A stretch of 9,302 bases of DNA, from contig JAEYRQ010000059.1 in assembly GCA_023435545.1 (NCBI GenBank), forward strand, positions 1 through 9,302. Reading direction: 5' to 3'. The translations under genes and the position numbers were made by a program. The notes beneath the pieces were generated by a model, which ran no database searches, had not been told where the DNA came from, and saw only the letters and a program-made list of their open reading frames with translations. This DNA is from Pseudomonadota bacterium. Its GTDB lineage: Bacteria; Pseudomonadota; Alphaproteobacteria; Rhizobiales; Tepidamorphaceae. Shown here piece after piece: positions 8,182 to 9,302 of the stretch (its first letter is position 1; every line of letters begins with the position of its first letter).

Positions 8182-9302
8182 AGGTGATGACCATCCTGGG
8201 CACCCGTCCCGAGATCATCCGCCTCTCGCGGGTGATCCCGGCGCTGGATGAGGCGTGCGAGCATGTCCTCGTGCACACGGGGCAGAGCCATGACCGCGAA
8301 CTCTCGGGCGTGTTCTTCGATGAACTCGGCCTGCGTGCTCCCGACCACAATCTCGAGGTCGCGGCCGACACGCTCGGCGGACAGCTCGGTAACATCCTGG
8401 CTGGCGCCGAGCGGGTGCTGAACGCGGAGAGGCCGGACGCGCTACTTGTCCTCGGCGACACCAACAGCGCGCTGTCGGCGATCATGGCCAAGCGGCTCAA
8501 GGTGCCGATCTACCACATGGAGGCCGGCAACCGCTGTTTCGACTGGAACGTGCCGGAAGAGACCAACCGGCGGATGATCGACCACATCGCCGACGTCAAT
8601 CTCGTCTATACGGAGCATGCCCGGCGCAATCTCCTGGCGGAGGGACTGCCTGCCCGTCGCATTTCGCTGACCGGGTCGCCGATGCGCGAGGTGCTGGCCC
8701 ACTACACCGACCGAATCGCCGCGTCAGGGGTACTGACTCAGCTCGGGCTGGAGCCGGGACGCTACCTCGTCGCCAGCGTCCACCGCGAGGAAACCGTCGA
8801 CAATCGGGACAATCTCGCAGCGATCGGCCGTACGCTGACGTCTCTGGCCGCACGCTTCGGGTATCCGGTGCTGGTCTCGACACATCCCCGCACGCGGCGC
8901 CGGATCGAAGCCGCGGGCGATCTCGGGTTCGGCGAAGCGGTCAGCTTCCATCCGCCCTTCGGCCTGTTCGACTACGTCCACCTGCAGCAGCACGCCTTCT
9001 GCACGGTTTCGGATTCCGGCACGCTCTCGGAAGAAGCGGCGATCCTTGGTTTTCCGGCAGTCTCGGTGCGCAATGCGAGCGAGCGGCCGGAAGGCCTTGA
9101 GGCCGCCGCGGTCGTCCTCGCAGGGATTGAGACCGACGCTGTTTGCGATGCGGTCGCGTGGCAGGCGGACCGCTACCGGGCCGGACGTCGCCCCCGATGT
9201 CCGGACGACTACCTGATCGAGGACACTTCCGCCCGCGTCGCCGGTCTGATCCTCGGAACTGCCAGGCTGATGCATCGCTGGGTCGGCATCGACCCGCGCG
9301 GC
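8178..9302 (+). CDS. capG: UDP-N-acetylglucosamine 2-epimerase family, CapG/FnlC/WbjD type (open at window end)
   Basis: The frame starts at the ATG overlapping the capF stop (ATGA) and stays open for 375 codons to the window edge without a stop. The family has about 375 residues, so only the last few are likely missing. It matches non-hydrolysing UDP-GlcNAc 2-epimerases: GTRPEIIRLS (8-17), HTGQSHD (33-39), GDTNS (93-97, Asp94), HMEAGNRCFD (113-122, Glu115), VPEETNR (125-131, Glu128), SVHREE (200-205, His202), SDSGTLSEE (278-286) and SERPEG (301-306). HMEAGNRCFD followed by ADVNLVYTEHARRNLL (139-153) resembles the CapG/FnlC group more than housekeeping WecB, which has HVEAGLRT there. The likely role is C2 epimerisation of UDP-N-acetyl-6-deoxy-L-talosamine to UDP-N-acetyl-L-fucosamine, the last step after CapE and CapF. 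Coupling to capF supports this. The exact product remains inferred. Confidence 0.92.
   Translation, partial: MKVMTILGTRPEIIRLSRVIPALDEACEHVLVHTGQSHDRELSGVFFDELGLRAPDHNLEVAADTLGGQLGNILAGAERVLNAERPDALLVLGDTNSALSAIMAKRLKVPIYHMEAGNRCFDWNVPEETNRRMIDHIADVNLVYTEHARRNLLAEGLPARRISLTGSPMREVLAHYTDRIAASGVLTQLGLEPGRYLVASVHREETVDNRDNLAAIGRTLTSLAARFGYPVLVSTHPRTRRRIEAAGDLGFGEAVSFHPPFGLFDYVHLQQHAFCTVSDSGTLSEEAAILGFPAVSVRNASERPEGLEAAAVVLAGIETDAVCDAVAWQADRYRAGRRPRCPDDYLIEDTSARVAGLILGTARLMHRWVGIDPRG

Overview
The window is a high-GC, gene-dense bacterial chromosome segment. The KDO-8-phosphate synthase gene (KDO is a lipopolysaccharide core sugar) marks a Gram-negative organism. The order tpiA, secG, pyrG, kdsA, the glycine-rich SecG loop and the style of intergenic palindromic repeat point to an alphaproteobacterium, perhaps Hyphomicrobiales or a relative. 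Genus cannot be read from the sequence.

Left part (1-5773), all on the + strand: a GC-rich hairpin (1-27), then tpiA (triosephosphate isomerase). A probably exported alpha/beta hydrolase overlaps the tpiA stop by 4 bases. Next come secG (translocon subunit), pyrG (CTP synthase), a VOC/glyoxalase-like protein 9 bases after pyrG, and kdsA. KdsA has all four metal ligands of the metal-dependent class at exact family spacing, and a good ribosome binding site fixes a GTG start at 4925. The secG-pyrG gap holds two hairpins, one of which has a mutually exclusive alternative fold.

Middle (5774-5924): a short gap between convergent genes, mostly filled by a composite palindromic repeat of about 103 bases. 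The usual alphaproteobacterial neighbour of kdsA, eno, is not here. The housekeeping block stops and a surface-polysaccharide locus starts.

Right part (5925-9302): three genes matching the CapE-CapF-CapG (FnlA-FnlB-FnlC, WbjB-WbjC-WbjD) route from UDP-GlcNAc to UDP-N-acetyl-L-fucosamine. The dehydratase gene (capE-like) is on the - strand. It is divergent from a translationally coupled capF-capG pair on the + strand, across a 106-base gap that should hold both promoters. The 2-epimerase reading frame is still open at the window edge but is close to full family length. Together with kdsA, this region supplies sugars for the cell envelope.

No wholly new system was found. The points most worth checking are the strand split of the FucNAc pathway beside a broken kdsA-eno order, the palindromic repeat at that junction, the possible leaderless start of capF, and the uncharacterised hydrolase and VOC genes set among conserved housekeeping genes.
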